Below, piece after piece: positions 1-15,000 of a stretch of DNA of 64,000 nucleotides (within the stretch, counting starts at the first letter, position 1; each line of letters begins with the position of its first letter). Below the pieces are notes generated by a model. The model did not search any database. It was given only the letters and a program-made list of their open reading frames with translations, and was not told where the DNA came from. The translations under genes and the position numbers were made by a program. Source of the stretch: Bradysia coprophila (taxonomy: Eukaryota > Arthropoda > Insecta > Diptera > Sciaridae); NCBI RefSeq assembly GCF_014529535.1, contig NW_023503493.1, positions 17,144,001 through 17,208,000 of the forward strand, written 5' to 3'.

Positions 1-3000
1 AGGAAGATGTAACTAGGCCTGAAGAGACAGTTGCTGAAACCACTTCAAGCGTTACAAGTACTATAACTGTTGTCAAAACAGAAATTAGTGCCGAAATTCT
101 AAATGTTGATAGTGAAAAATTGGTTGAGGACATTTCTAATGTTACTCCTGCTTCAAATGTAGAAAAAGAAGTTCCTCTTCCGATCGAACACCCGGAAAAA
201 CTACCCGAACCTCCGAAGTCAGCTTACGCTGGTCTTCCTATTGACGAAACATCCGATGATTGGATGGATGTTCTTGATCAACCAATGGTGTTTTCTGATG
301 ATGAAGATGTGAGTAAGCCTGAAGAGAAAGTTGCTGAAAACACTTCAAGCGTTACAAGTACCATAACTGTTGTCAAAACAGAAATTAGTGCCGAAATTCC
401 ATATCTTGAAAGTGAAAAATTGGTTGAGGACATCTCTAATGTTACTACTGCTCCCAATGTAGAAAAAGAAGATCCACTTCCGATCGAACAGCCGGAAAGA
501 CTGCCTGAACCTCCGAAGTCAGCTTATGCTGGTCTTCCCATCGATGAAACATCTGATGATTGGATGGGTGTTCTTGATGAACCAATGATACTTTCTGATG
601 ACGAAGATGGAACTAAGCCTGAAGAGACAGTTGCTGAAACCAGTTCAAGCGTTACGAGTACCATAACTGTTGTCACTACTGTAATTAGTACAGAAACTTC
701 AAATCTTTCAAATCTTGATAGTGTAAAATTGGTTGAGGACATTTCTAATGTCACTACTTCTCCAAATGTAGAAGAAGAGGCTTCTCTTCCGATCGAACAG
801 CCGGAAAAACTACCCGAACCCCCGAAGCCAGCTTACGCCGGTCTTCCTATTGACGAAACATCCGATGATTGGATGGATGTTCTTGATGAACCAATTGTCC
901 TTTCTGATGAAAAACCGGGTGAGGATGTCTCTTCTCAAGAAGAAAATATAGTTGCAGCGCCGCCTTCAGCAACAACAGAATTCGTTGCAGAACTTTTAAA
1001 TGTTGAGTCCGAAAGAGTCGCTCAGGATGTTGCTAGTGTAATTGTTATTCCAACTGAAGACAAAGATATTCCTATTGTGACGGAACAACCCCAAAACTTA
1101 CCAGATCAAACAAAACCAGTATATGCTGGTCTTCCTATCGATAAAACAAGCGATGCTTGGATGGAAGTTTTCGATGAATCTATAGAATTCTCAGATGAAG
1201 AAGCACAAACTAAATCTGAAATGATTGATGATATTTCCATAACAACTAATGCTGGCACCACTGATATGCAAAGTCCGCCTGTTTCCGAAACAGTTGAAAT
1301 TTTAAATGCAGATAGCGGTTTAGTTTCTTCTATGTTACTCACCTCAACTACGATCACAACAACAGAAACTGTAAAAAATACCGAGGCTCCAGTTCTTGAT
1401 TCAATTGAGGGGATCAACAATGTTTCTGTCATTACTCACACACCTAAATTAGATGATGTTGAAGAGATGGAAGTCAATAACAAAGGCCTTTCGGAAGTAC
1501 CCATTCAAGGAACTGTAATAGATATATCAGATGCATTGAAAAATGCAAGCTATAACCCAGAGCCTTCGACTGTTTCTGAATCGTTGGATGATAAGTCCTT
1601 TGAACGATCGGAAATAGACACGTGGTCATGTGTTTTAGATGAAAAACCTATAGATTCGTCAGTGTCTTCATTCGATTCAGTGACCTCGAATTTATCAGCT
1701 GAAGCGCCAGAGTTCCGACCTCGACAATTACAAAAAATTACTGATTTCATAGAACAAGAAAAGTTGTCAGCTCACGCTCCAATTTTCGTCAGTAAAAAGA
1801 AAATCGAACAGGAAACTGTTGAATTGCAAACGAATAATGAACAGGTTGAAACACAAGTTGAACCGACAATTGTAGAACTAAAAACGAATAATGAACAAGT
1901 GGAGGAGGCAGCTGTACAGACAAATAATGAACAATCAAAATCTACAATTGTTACTCAAATCACTGAAACAATTATTGAGCCGACAAAAATTGGCAATGAC
2001 GATCCAATTGTAGCAACGGATCCAACTGTAGTTCCCAAATCTGATGATCTAACCAGCCCAACAGATGAAATTACACCCTCACCATTAATAGATGTTAGAA
2101 GCTCGTTTATGGAGACAGGTGAAGATGACAATAAATCTACACCAAGCGCTCTTCCAGAAGTTTTACCCAAGGAAGAAAACTCACCTGTTAATGAACCAGA
2201 ACTAGTTGACGCAGTGCCAAAAACGAAGAAAGAAAAGCGACCGAATCGACCTAAAAAAGAACGAAAACCTAAAGATGATAACGAGGTGAAGTTGACACCA
2301 GCTCCGAGCGAAGAAGAGCAAAGAATTGTTGAAAATGTGTGGCATTCCGTTCTTGGAAAAACATACGCTGAAGTTGTTGTTGGTGACGGATCTAGCACAA
2401 CGCCAGTTGTTGCGAGAAATGAAAGACAGGCTATCATTCTTCGCTCAGAACGTTTACATCCTTCAGATGAAACAAAAGAAGAATCGATGCACAAGGAAGA
2501 TATAAATAAAGTGGAAGCTAATTCTGCATTAGCAGAAGATGTGAACAATGAAAAGGAACGGTCAATAGATAGTAAGACTTCCAAAAGAAAGAAACTGAGC
2601 AAATCTTCGTCAAGAAAAAAGTCTAAGGAAGAAGCGACGTCTTCATCTTCCAACGAAGAAGATAGAGTAACTATTGAAGGAATAACTTTGCAGTTGGATA
2701 CACAAGAAACGAAAGAAGCATCTGAAAACGTAAATACTGTTCCAACGATCGTTGAACAAGATACGACAGTTATTCAAGAGCACATCATTGAAACCGAGAA
2801 CACTCCTCAATACGTCAAGCCCGATACATTTACGTGGGCCAGTTTAGTTAGCTCTCAGGCACAGACAACTGAAGCAATTGTTCCAGAAATTGTTGCAAAG
2901 CCCACTATACAAGATTCGAAGAAAAAGAAAGGTAAAAAATTGAAGGAAGAAGCCATCCAATCTGTTGAACAAATTATTGTTGACGATACAAACAAATTGC

Positions 3001-6000
3001 CACCGGAGGATAACGATTCAACTGTTATTCCAGAAGTCAGTGCAGAATTAATAAGTGAGCCAATTACTGAATTCGTTGAAACATTGCCCGCAACCGTTGA
3101 AATTGAATTCGTGCCTGTACCCCAACAGGAAACATCATGGGCTGACATTGTTGATGAAGAAGAGCAATCGTTAGTAGAGAAGTCACAGCCACTGTTTTCA
3201 TGGGCGGCAATTGTTGGTTCAAAAACTACGGCCACGCCTGTAAAAACTCAACCAGTCGAACCGAAACAACGTCAGCCTAAACAACCTCAAAAGCCGATCA
3301 TAAAAGTTGATGAAACTGTTGATACAACAGGCATTGTTTCAGTAGACGCAGAAGGATTCTTGCCAGTGGTGCGTCATCGAGGAAGATCGCGTTCTAGGTC
3401 CCGAACAAGGGATCCTTCAGCAGAGAAGATTGAAAAAGTGGATAAAAATCCAGAAACTGTCAAGAAGGATAAGAAAAAACCCAAGAAGAAGAAAGGTATG
3501 GGCTCAGATTTGAAAGATGTGCATCCAATTGCAACTGATACACCGAAAAGTGATCCAGTGAAACAAGAAGAAAAAACCAGCGCATGGACATTGCCTAGTA
3601 TAAGCTTTTCAGACATTTTAAGCAAAGGCCTCCGAAAAGTAATTCCAAAAGCTCATGAGCCTGAAATCAAAGAGGAAATTTCTGAGTCGAAAATGGAGAT
3701 TTTGCACGATTCACATAAATATGAAGAACCTGACCATAAAACCAGTGATACGAAGGCCATCAAACAAGACACCACTAAAGAGAAACCATCAAAAACGAAA
3801 CAATCAAAGAACAAACGAGGTCGGACTTCACAGACAGAAACCATTCAGTCTGACCACTCAACCACCGAAGATGAATTAATTCATTCTAATGCCCCTGAAT
3901 CTGTTGACACGACCCCAATAAGGGGTGAAAACATAGAACAACAGTCAAGTAAGACATCCTCGAAAGAAGCTCTGATTTTAAGTACGTACATTCCAATTGT
4001 TGATTCCGAAGATAGCGGACTTTTAGAGAAAAACGACAAAGGAGAACCTTTACTAAAAGAACAACCGCTCGTTGTACCTGAAAATACTTCAAATATTTTA
4101 CACATTCCTAAAGCTGATAACGAGGATTCGCTTAAATCTGAAGACACAGTCGATTCTGATACAACATCTCTTAAGACTACGACAATTGTTGTCACAACAG
4201 ATACTGTTACTGAAATTCGAAATGTTGATACAGAAAAAGGGATATACGGCATTATTAACGTTCCTGCTCCGCAAAGTGAGACTGAAACCTTACCTCCTTC
4301 GACAGAATCAGGCAAAGAACTTTCACTTGTTTCTGATAAATACATTGAAACTGAAGAGCTACTCCCTTCGAATGTTGATAGCATTGTCACTGTAGTGTCA
4401 ACAGAAATCGTTACCGAAACTTTAAATCTTGAAACCGAAAAAGTGATTGAGGACATTGCTAGTGGTACTGGGTCCACAAATGTCGACACAAAGGTTCCTC
4501 TGGAGGTCGAGCAGCCAAAAATATTGTCTGATCCTCCTCAGCCAGCTTATGCCGGTCTTCCCATTGACAAAACATCGGGTGATTGGATGGACGTTCTTGA
4601 TGAACCAATGGAATTTTCTGATGAGGAAGTTGTAATTCCTTCAACTACAAGCACTGTAGAAACAGTTACTGAGACTCAGATTTTAGAAACAAGAGACGTC
4701 ACCGATATTTCCAATGTTGACCCCGCTGTAAACAAAGTTGCCTTTATTTCTGATGAAGATACATCAGTCTTAGGCACTACAACTATAACAAAAGTAGACA
4801 TTGCAAACTCTCTAAAGCTAGAAACTGAACCGGTGGAGGATGTCTCTTCTCAAAAAGTAGATGAAGAGACATCTCCTTCAGCCTCAACCATTTTAACTGT
4901 AGTGACAACAGAAATCGTTACAGAACTTCCAAATGTTGAAACCGAAAAAGTGGTTGAACATATTGCAACTATTTCTCCTACTGAAGACAAACAGCCGGTT
5001 GATATTGAACAACCTCAAAGAATACCAGATCATCCAAAGCCAGTTTATGCTGGTCTTCCAATCGACGAAACATCCGATGATTGGATGGGTGTTCTTGATG
5101 AACCAATGGTATTTTCTGATGAAGAAGATGTGGCTAAGTCTGAAGACATTGTCACTCTCACTCCTTTAAGCGTCACAGTAAAAACGGAAATTGTTACAGA
5201 AAGTTCCAATTTAGAACCCAATGTTGGCAAAGTTTCTGATATAAATGTCAATTCTGATGAGACAATCGTCACAACTGTAACGAAAACAGAAATTGTTGAA
5301 GACACTCCGAAGCTCGAAATTGAAAAACCAATTCAGGCTGTTCCTTCGCAAAAATTAGATAAAACGGAGATCGATTTTGAATCTATAAATATTGAAACCG
5401 AAAAAGTGGTTGAGGACATTGCTGATGCTACTGTTCCTCCAATAGAAGACAAAGCAATTTCTCCTGTGATAGAACAGCCTCAAGCATTATCCGATACACC
5501 GAAGCCAGCTTACGCCGGTCTTCCTATCGACGAAACATCCGATGATTGGATGGATGTTCTTGATGAACCAATGGTACTTTCTGATGAGGAAAATGCGACT
5601 AAGGCTGAAGAGACGGTCGGTCAAATCCCTTCAAGCATTACAAGTACCATAACTGTTGTCACAACAGAAATTAGTACCGAAATTCCACATCTTGAAAGTG
5701 AAAAATCGGTTGAGGATATTTCTAACGTTACTACTGCTCCAATTGTAAACACAGAGATCGAATTGCCCGAAAAACTACCAGAACCTCCGAAGCCAGCCTA
5801 TGCCGGTCTTCCTATTGACGACACATCCAATGATTGGATGGACGTTCTTGATGAACCAATGGTGTTTTCTGATGAAGAAGATGTGACTAAGCCTGAAGAG
5901 ACAGTTGCTGAAAACACTTCAAGCGTTACAAGTACCATAACTGTAATCACAACAGAAATTAGTACCGAAAATTCGACTCCGAGTGAAAAATTGGTTGAGG

Positions 6001-9000
6001 AAATTTCAAATGTTACCACTTCCCCGAATGAGAACGACGTGACCAAGCCTGAAGAGATGGTAGTTCAAACCCCTTTGAGCGTTACAAGTACCATAACTCT
6101 TGTTACTCCAGAAATTAGTGCTGAAACTTCAAAACTTGAAAGTGAAAAATCGGTTGAAGACATTCCTAATATTGCTACTTCTTCTATCGTAGTCAAAGAG
6201 GTACCTCCAAATCCAGAGGTTATTGCTACAAGCACCATAACTGTAGTGACAACCGAAACTGTTACCAAAACTCCAAATCTTGAAGACAAAGAACTTTCTC
6301 TTGAGTTAGAGCAGCCCGGTTTATTACCCGACTCTCCCAAGCCAGTTGTCACTGGTCTTGCTATTGAACCACTTTCTGATAAAGAAGATGCGACAAAATC
6401 TTACGTGACTGTTGCTGAAACGCCTTCAAGCATAAGTACAATAACTGTCGTGAAAACCGAGATTGTTACGGAACTTCCAAATCTTGAAATCAATAAGGTG
6501 ATTGAGGACACCCCTGTTGTAAGTGAGGTTGATAGATCTACTTTACAAAGTACCGAAAATATGGACAAAAACATTTCAATTGTTTCTGATAAAGACGTAA
6601 ATTGTGAAGAATTAATTCTTCCCGCTGAATCAATTACAGTCACTCTTCTGGATGAGAAAATCGTTACCATCCCCGAAGTTCTAAATAATGTGAGTGGAGT
6701 CAACGCTTGTAACAACGATGAAGAGTACGTTGACCCGTCACAATATTTGTTTTATTGGCGACATGATTATTGGCCAGAAACAAATAATTTCGAACAGGCT
6801 GAGGAAAGATGGGAAATTTTGAAAGCTAAAGCTAGTGTAGATGAAGAACTTAAGGTTGACAGTATTGCTATTGAAACTATTTCGAAAGAAGATATTATTG
6901 TTCTGACAACTGAAACCGATTCTATCGCTTCAACTTATCCCTCGGAAATCCCAACACTTATTCCGGGTGAAACGACGATTGAACAAGAAGATGTTATCAA
7001 TAACGACGTTGAAATTAAAGCTGAAGTTATGAAAGTATCAGATAATGTTCCGGAAAGTGATTTCGAAACAATTTGCCATTATCTAGCACTAGATGGTCCG
7101 TTCTGGACTAACAAATCGATTTATTCAAGTGCTGAAACTGCGTGGCAAAACTATATCGCTTCACACACTGAACAGTCTGAGGAGCCAATAGTTATTGAAA
7201 CAAAAGGTGATTCAGACGATGCCCATGACAAAGATGATCCAGATGGTAGTAGTGGGTCTTCTTCACCAACGCCAAACGATCTCGATGCGTCGAAATCGAA
7301 TATGACCTGTAGTGCGCAATATTTATCAGCAAGCTTGCCCGGTGGTTTAGGAAAATGGCGTGACGAGAGCACTTACCTGAATCCGGAACCGTTAACTGTA
7401 ACAGATGACGAGAAGGCAGATAAGGTTGTACTAACTAATATTAACACAATCCCCATTCCTGAATCCGATCCAAGTCCACCCGTTCCCTCAGACCTATCCG
7501 TTCCAATAGGAAATTCAAGCAGCACAATCGTCGTACAAGCAACTACTCAACCTTGTGTAGTAGAGACCGATAATGACATCAAAGTTAAGAAGGTGAAGCC
7601 CATTTCTGTGCATTCTAATAGCAAAAATATTTTTATTTTTTTGTGAAGTAACGCCCTGTTTTATACGCATGACTCTTTGCTTTCACATGATGTGAATTGA
7701 TGAGGTGCTCAAAGTGAATTCAAAATTATTTAGGGGTTTACATTATATTCACCACATTCGGCACCTTTTGGTCTTTGAGCACCGATTCATATTCAAATAA
7801 AAAAAACATCTCCCCGATCATTGATCACAAAATTCCATTTATTTAATGAAAAACGTTCACATTAAACTCCATTCGATTTAGCGATGATCTGAATAGCCAG
7901 ATGGATTTGAGTTTCTTTTTTTTATAATTTGTTGTGTTGTGATAAAAAATAACGGCGCTTTAAGCAATTTTTTTTTCTTGAGTTCTTTTATATTTGTGGT
8001 TCTTAACCGAGACCTTATAAGATCCATCATTTCAATTTAAAGAAAAATTACAAAATCGATTTGAAATGATGAAGATCTTGGTCGAAACAATTTTACTAAT
8101 AACTTTTTGTTTGTCTATAACAACTTAATGGACGCATGTTTTCAAAAAATAAAAAAAAATCGAAAAGAAAAAAGATTAACTCCAATCCAAATAATTTAAT
8201 GTTTCATGATGCTGACCTGACTTCATCAGATCTTGTTTAAAATTCTAATTCATTTTTAAATAAAATCTGCTATAGGAGTTGTTATCACTTGAAATCGATC
8301 AGCTACTTGCATCAATTGTATCATCGGAGCATGGAATTGAGAATTTGCCAAATGATAGCCTAGATAGTATGCTGAAAGGACTGAAGGTTAGTAAACTGTA
8401 ATTTCTTTAATATAATTTAAAATGCAGCGATGTCAATTCCAAAATTGGATTAATCTTACAATTCCCATTGAAACGAAACGCTTATAATGGTATGGTGAAC
8501 GGTGAAATGAAAACACCATGGTTGTTAGTTGGTACTTAGCTGTACGTGCTTTCTGTTTTTTCGAGAATAGTCTTGCAACGAAAACCACCTATACCGACTG
8601 ACAACTGTGTAATTTACATACACTATCGCACCCTTTTTGAAGACGATGAAAATTTTGAGGCGTGAAATTGATCTGTTTCGATCCCGATGGTTCACTAATC
8701 CAGATAAGAATTGACATGACTGTACAATATTGAAAGGAGAGACATTAATAAAACGAAAAATGCATTTCAATTGAGCTAATTTAATGCCAAGCACCTTTGC
8801 CAGAATGTGCAGTAGAACTTAGAAATTTTCTAATTTTATTTCCATCATCAAAAATACACACAATCATTGCCTCTATTAAAAGTTTCATCGTATGTATACA
8901 AGCTACACACTCACTCCTGAGCAGTTTATTTCCAAAGAGCTCAAAGATGGTAAATATGTTAATTTAAAAATTGAGTTGAAAGCAAAGAATTGAGTGAAGA

Positions 9001-12000
9001 ATTTGGAGTAGAATGCTCCTCATTCTACTACTGATATATTCTACTGGTGTACGGTGTTGTCGTAGTATTGTAGTAAATTCAGTTTTCCTGTTCCCTGTAA
9101 TATAATTTGGAGAGCATCAATCTAATAAAGTAAAGGAAAACCCATAAAATATCCGAGTGTGATGATTATAACTCATCACCACAGTATTTATTTACGTAGA
9201 ATTTTCTACTATTAATTTGCTGTAGCAACCGGGGTGGCATATATTCACTTATTCACATTATACGATCTGAATTTATAGAAATCGAATTCATTTTCAGCTC
9301 ATCTTTATCAACTTACAACAGTACAAAGACGACGCCGACCAATTAACCCAACTGAGAGCCGAGATTCCTGACGATCAACACCTTGATTTTGTGTTGATGC
9401 AAATCAAGGACAAAATCAATTCACTTACGGTGAAAGCCAATCACGGAATGGATTTACTTCAGGTAAAATATCCAAAGCAAAAAAAAAGTGAAATGGAAAA
9501 ATATTTCATTGCTAAATTCACTCTTAGGAAACCATTGATGCCCAAAGACGTCGAAAATCGGAGATTGAGAAATACCAAAATTTACTCGGCGATATCGAAA
9601 CTTGGCTCACCACTGTCAACGTTCCCGTTAATACAGCAGAGAACATATCGAACGACGAAGCAACTATCATTGATGAACTCAACGAGAACAACTTCATTGC
9701 CAGCAAGTTAAAGGAGAAATTACAATCGCTGCAGGACCTTCAGTCGAATTGTGAAAATCTAACAGCCTATAATGACGTCCAACCTTTGGCAATCACACTG
9801 TCAGAGCAATTGACGATTATTATCAATTTGATCAGAGAACAGCAACTTGTAATAACAACGCGTACCGAATATCTTCAACAGCATCTGCAACAGTTAAGAG
9901 AACAACCAGTCAGCATTCAGTCTACAGATAATACGATAGATTCCAGCCCAATGCCGGAAGATGAAATTGTAGAGCCAAAAGTACTTCCCATCGAACCAAC
10001 GCAACCAGTTACATCCACTCAAGTATACGAAGTCGAGACACAAACCAGCGAAAGTCTTCAAAAACCGGTCAAGCAAACTCCAATTGATGAAGAGCAGCAA
10101 ACGAGTTTCCCTCTAGATAGCAAAACCGCCGTTGAAACATTCGACACATCTGTGCAAACGCTGAAGGAAAAGAAACCCACCGACAACATTTCCGTTATTC
10201 AGACCTATTCTGATGGTCATGAAACCATCAAATTCGAATCGGCTCCTAACCCGACCATCAGTGAAATCACTGAGGATGTATTTGTGGACGCCAAATATCA
10301 ACAGGTTCCACCAGGTGAAACAATTCGCTCATCTGAACTCGTACTACGTAACGTACCGCAATCGTTCGAGACTACCTTTACTGAACCCGATGAAACAACT
10401 ACCGAAGTGGTTTGCGATCCAGATGGAACGAAACGAATTATAGTTCGAAAATTGACGAGAACAACACAGCACGTTCTGCAACAGAACCAACAACAACAAT
10501 TCACAACGGTGTCCACTTTAGTGGGAGCAGATAACATTCCAGTTACGCAATCTGTGTCTCAAATCAATTTACAGAATCAAGTTTCCACAAATACGATCAC
10601 CGCTGGTGGTGGAACGACTACAACAATTTCCAAAACCGGAAAAGGAATGGTCATGGCAGGAACATCACCTGATTCGATGGTTGTCCATGAATTCGAACAT
10701 GAGCCAGTCGTGGAAGAATACCATTCTGGCCCTTCAGACGTAATGCTTCAAGGTACACAGATGCAAGAAGGTGATGTCGTTTTTGTCGATCAAGAGCCTT
10801 TGACATCGGAACAGTTCGAACAGTCCAGTATCCAAGCTGTTGTACATCAAGTAACTAGGCGTATTATTCGCAAGACCCGGAAAATAATTAAAAGAGTTGT
10901 GATCATTGACGGTAAAGAACATGTCACTGAAGAAATTGTAGAAGAACCAGAGGAAGTTGAAATAACCGAAGAAGAAGTGCCTCAAGTAAACGTCAACATT
11001 GTCAGAACAGTAAACGGAAAAGTAGTTACATCTGAACAGTACGAAGAACAAGTTCCACAATCTGGCGTCGGCACAATCATAACTGAAGTTGAAGAAAAAA
11101 TGCAGTCGAAAGGTGACCCAATTAAAGATGTTGACGGAAACACTCAGGTATTTGAAATTATTCAAGCACCCGTAGAGTTGGTTATTGTTGATCCTGCACC
11201 AGTAGACATAACTTCTGAAACTGAACTTACAGACGGGAAATTAGAACCGTCTCAAGTACAACCGGCAAACATTCAAGAGGAAGAAAATGTAGAAAATATC
11301 GAAAATATATGGCCGCAAGAACATCATTTGGAACAACAAGGACTGGAGATATCACAACGAACTGAGGAAGAATTAACAATTAGTGAACCATCAATAAAGG
11401 AAGATTCGCTTGTGTCACAAGAAATTTGGCCACAAAACTTAAACACCGGCTCGGACTTCATTTTGGAAACTTATGAATTCGATGCCAAGCCACCGTCACC
11501 AGTTATTGATGAAGTTTATACACGCGAACTGATTGAAGAAATTGACGTTGTGGACAAAAGCGAAAAGAAAACTGAATCCCCGAAGCAATCGATAAGTGAA
11601 GTTCAAGAAGTTGTTGAAGAGCGACCAAAGTCAATTGAAAAAGTACAAATTGACATTCAACCAATGGTTGAGCAGCCTGAACAAATTGTGCAGACGATTG
11701 AAGAACAAAAGCCCAAAGAAATTTCAGAAGAAGTGGTTCCGAAATCACCAGAATCGATTGAAGTTACCGTAGAAGTGGTGAAAACAGAAGAATTGCCTAC
11801 AACTCCAGTCGAGGAAAATATTTTGCTCACACCGAGTCAAGCTGAAGAAATTATTGAACAACAAATCGAACAATATATTGCACACGAAGAAGATAAGGTT
11901 GTTGACACGATTCTAGAGTCCGTTGAAAAAATTGAAGAATCTGTTCCGTCACCACAAGAATTGATTGAACCCACAATAGAAGTGGAGAAGGCGATCGCAC

Positions 12001-15000
12001 CGTCAGAGCCTGAAGTCACTGATATAGTGGAGGAGGTGATTGAAAATGTACCTGAAAAGGCGGATGGTAGTGTGACTTTAAGTGTAGAAGAAACCATATT
12101 ACGGCAAGATGAATCAATTAAAGAAGAACCTGTAGTAGAGCAATTCCAAGTACCTGAAACAAAACAAAATACTGAAATCGTTACCGAGACTGATACGTCG
12201 ATAACAATTCAAGAAGAAGGAAAACAATCGAAGGAACCTGATCATATTCCTACAGAAATGGAATCCGAACCGGATTCCCAATTAATTAAAGAAGAAACAC
12301 CGACTCCGAAGGCCGAAGTAATTCTTGAAGAAGAAACAGCAGAAGAAATACCTTTGATTAAACCAATTCCTACCATTGATGTCCGTTTGGCAACTCACCT
12401 TTTCTTGGAAGCTGAAGCAGTGGCTGCCGATCCGCACACTCAAACAATAAAAGTGTCGCTTCCAGCCAAAGGAACACAATCTCCTGGGTCTGTAAAGGTC
12501 ACAATGAAAGTGGACGCAGATGAAGAGCAGCCAAAGGTTAACGTCAACCTAGTGGAAGAAAGTCACGTACCAGTGGTTACGGAAATCATTGATGCAGTAG
12601 TCGACGACTCTTCGAAAAGCGATGGCAGCAAACGCAGTCGCAAGAAAAAGAAACGAAAAGACAAGGAAACTCCGTCTAAAGAAGAATCGCAAGAGGAATT
12701 ATCACTTCATCCGTCTCTTGACTCTGTTGAACTTATTGTTGAAGACGATAACACAATTTCTGAGCACATGGAAATGCCTGAAGAGCAGGTTATCGTTGGA
12801 ACTGGTACACCACCGTCAGATCGAGAAAATGTGCAAGAAACTGGATATGAACCAATTGACGAAACTGCCGAAGAAGATCACAAAGACGATAAGAGCAAGA
12901 AGAAGAAGAAAAAGAAGAAACAAAAAGTCAAACCCATCACTGATGATGAGTCATTAGTAGCAAAGTCTGTAGACGATGAATCTCGCGGTGAAGACACACC
13001 TTTCGAGTCGGAATCTGAAGGCGGCGTTAAACATGAAGAAGAAAAGGAAATAACGCCAGACGAATCAGTGAAAAGCATTTCCGAACCGCAGGATGATTCT
13101 GTTAAAATTGTTGAACATTCAGTGGTGTCGTCAGCATCCGAATCGCCAAAACCACTTGTAACTGAAGTCATTGTCACAAAATCAGTTGTTGAAGAAACTT
13201 TAACCGAAGATGTTGAACAACAAACATCCCCAGTGCAAATGGCTGACACGACTGAATTGAAAGACCCAGTAAGTTTAGACGTAAGATCAGTTCAAACATC
13301 CCCTGAACAAAAAGAAGCCACAGTGGAGATATCACTTCAAACGTCACCTGAGCCAACTAATCAGCTCGAACACGAAATGCAAACATCTCCAACGGAACAA
13401 AGTGAAGCCCAAATCCAAACCACTCCAGTTAAGTTTGATGACGAAGAGGAACGAGTGATAATTGAACAGACCACCACTGAAATGCAGACGGATGCAGTTG
13501 AAGCACCAGAACAACGCGAAACAATTGAATGTTCGATTCAAACTACAGTAGTAACGACTGAAGAAAAAGAACTGCAAACGACACCGTCCACAACTCCAAT
13601 CATTGACACTTCCGCTGAAACAGTGTATCCATCTGAAGAAATTGTCAGACCGGTTGCGGAGCAGTTAGTTACTGACATTTGCAACACTATTCCGATCAAA
13701 ATACCTCAGACTAACGAAGCAACAAATACAGAAGTGACCACAACCGTTGAATCCATAACGCAGACGTCACCAGTTCAATTTGCTGGCGACAGGCGAGATG
13801 TGGAAACGCCTTCATTGACGACTTCATCTGAAGAACCGTATGAAATCCAAATCGAAGCTTCATTCACCGTTCCCGATGGAGGAGTTCAGAGTTTCAAGAA
13901 AGGTGAACCAGTTTTGATGGAGATTAAGAAATCCTTTACGATAGATGACGATGGAGTTCCTGTCGAAGTTTTCGACGATGGTGGTGACGACGACAATAAG
14001 AAAAAGAAAAAGAAGAAGAACAAAATTAAAAAGAAGAAAGCTGATACCGCCGAAGTTCAAGTAACAGTCAGTGGAGCGGATCAAAAATCGAAAATTGATG
14101 AGACTCGCAAATTCCTGGAGGGAGAACAGTATCAAAAGGAAACTCCAAAGGAATCTATATTTGAACCAGAATCTCAGAGTACAATAGATGACGATACGAA
14201 ACCATCTACCGAAACTGAAACTATCGAAGTTACAACAATGATTGTAAAGACCGAAATTGTGCCAGATTCACGAGAAATTGAACAACCGGATGAAAAGGAA
14301 GCAGAAGTACAGAAACCGGAAGTACAACAACCCGAAGTACAACAACCCGAAGTACAACAACCCGAAGTACAACAACCCGAAGTACAACTACCAGAAGTAC
14401 AACAACCCGAAGTACAACTACCAGAAGTACAACAACCCGAAGTACAACAACCCGAAGTACAACAACTCGAAGTACAACAATCGGACGTACTGCAACTGGA
14501 CATCCACTCAGAAGCAATTGCACCTTCAGCACCAACCTTGGATGCGATTAATAATGCTCCACATGATTCAAGTGAAACCGTATTGCTAACCATTGAGAAG
14601 AAAACTGTGTTCGACACTACCTTCGGAACAACTGATCAAAATACGGTTGTCGATGAAATTTTGGTTGGAGAAGCTCCCAAGCAACTGGAACCTGATGTGT
14701 CTGCTATTGCTGAGCCAGAAAAACTTTCCGAAGAACCGAGGCCGGATGGTAAATCCATTACGCAAACCTTCATAGATAATGAACAATACATGAAAGTCAG
14801 AGATGAAATTTCCCAGCCTACAGTTGACACAACAGCAGCCGAAATTGTTCAACAAGTTGAGACGATTTCTGGATTATCCGAAAAACAGCCGCCTGTTGAA
14901 TCTCAACATGTGGAGAAGGAGAGTGAAGCCACTTCTGAATCGCCAAAAGACCAAACTGTGAGCCTGATTATCACAAAGACTGAAGTAACTTATGTTCCAC

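Noticed and set aside
222-1200. CRISPR-like or satellite interpretation of the regularly spaced repeats
   Set aside because: The repeats are in-frame coding units in a eukaryotic gene with synonymous drift between copies.
1955-2653. Antisense ORF of 232 codons under the first Msp300 exon
   Set aside because: Ser/Phe/Leu-rich composition follows from the Glu/Lys/Asp-rich sense strand. There is no domain and the sense frame is clearly coding.
7593-7646. End of the first giant ORF as a true C-terminus
   Set aside because: A strong donor AAG|GTGAAG at 7592 and perfectly phased downstream exons lead to the KASH domain. The last 17 codons are intron.
14174-14617. Antisense Cys/Thr/Ser-rich ORF of 147 codons (and a Val-rich one in another frame)
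   Set aside because: Both are mirror images of the EVQQP minisatellite in the sense coding strand. A 15-bp unit without stops in any frame opens all frames.
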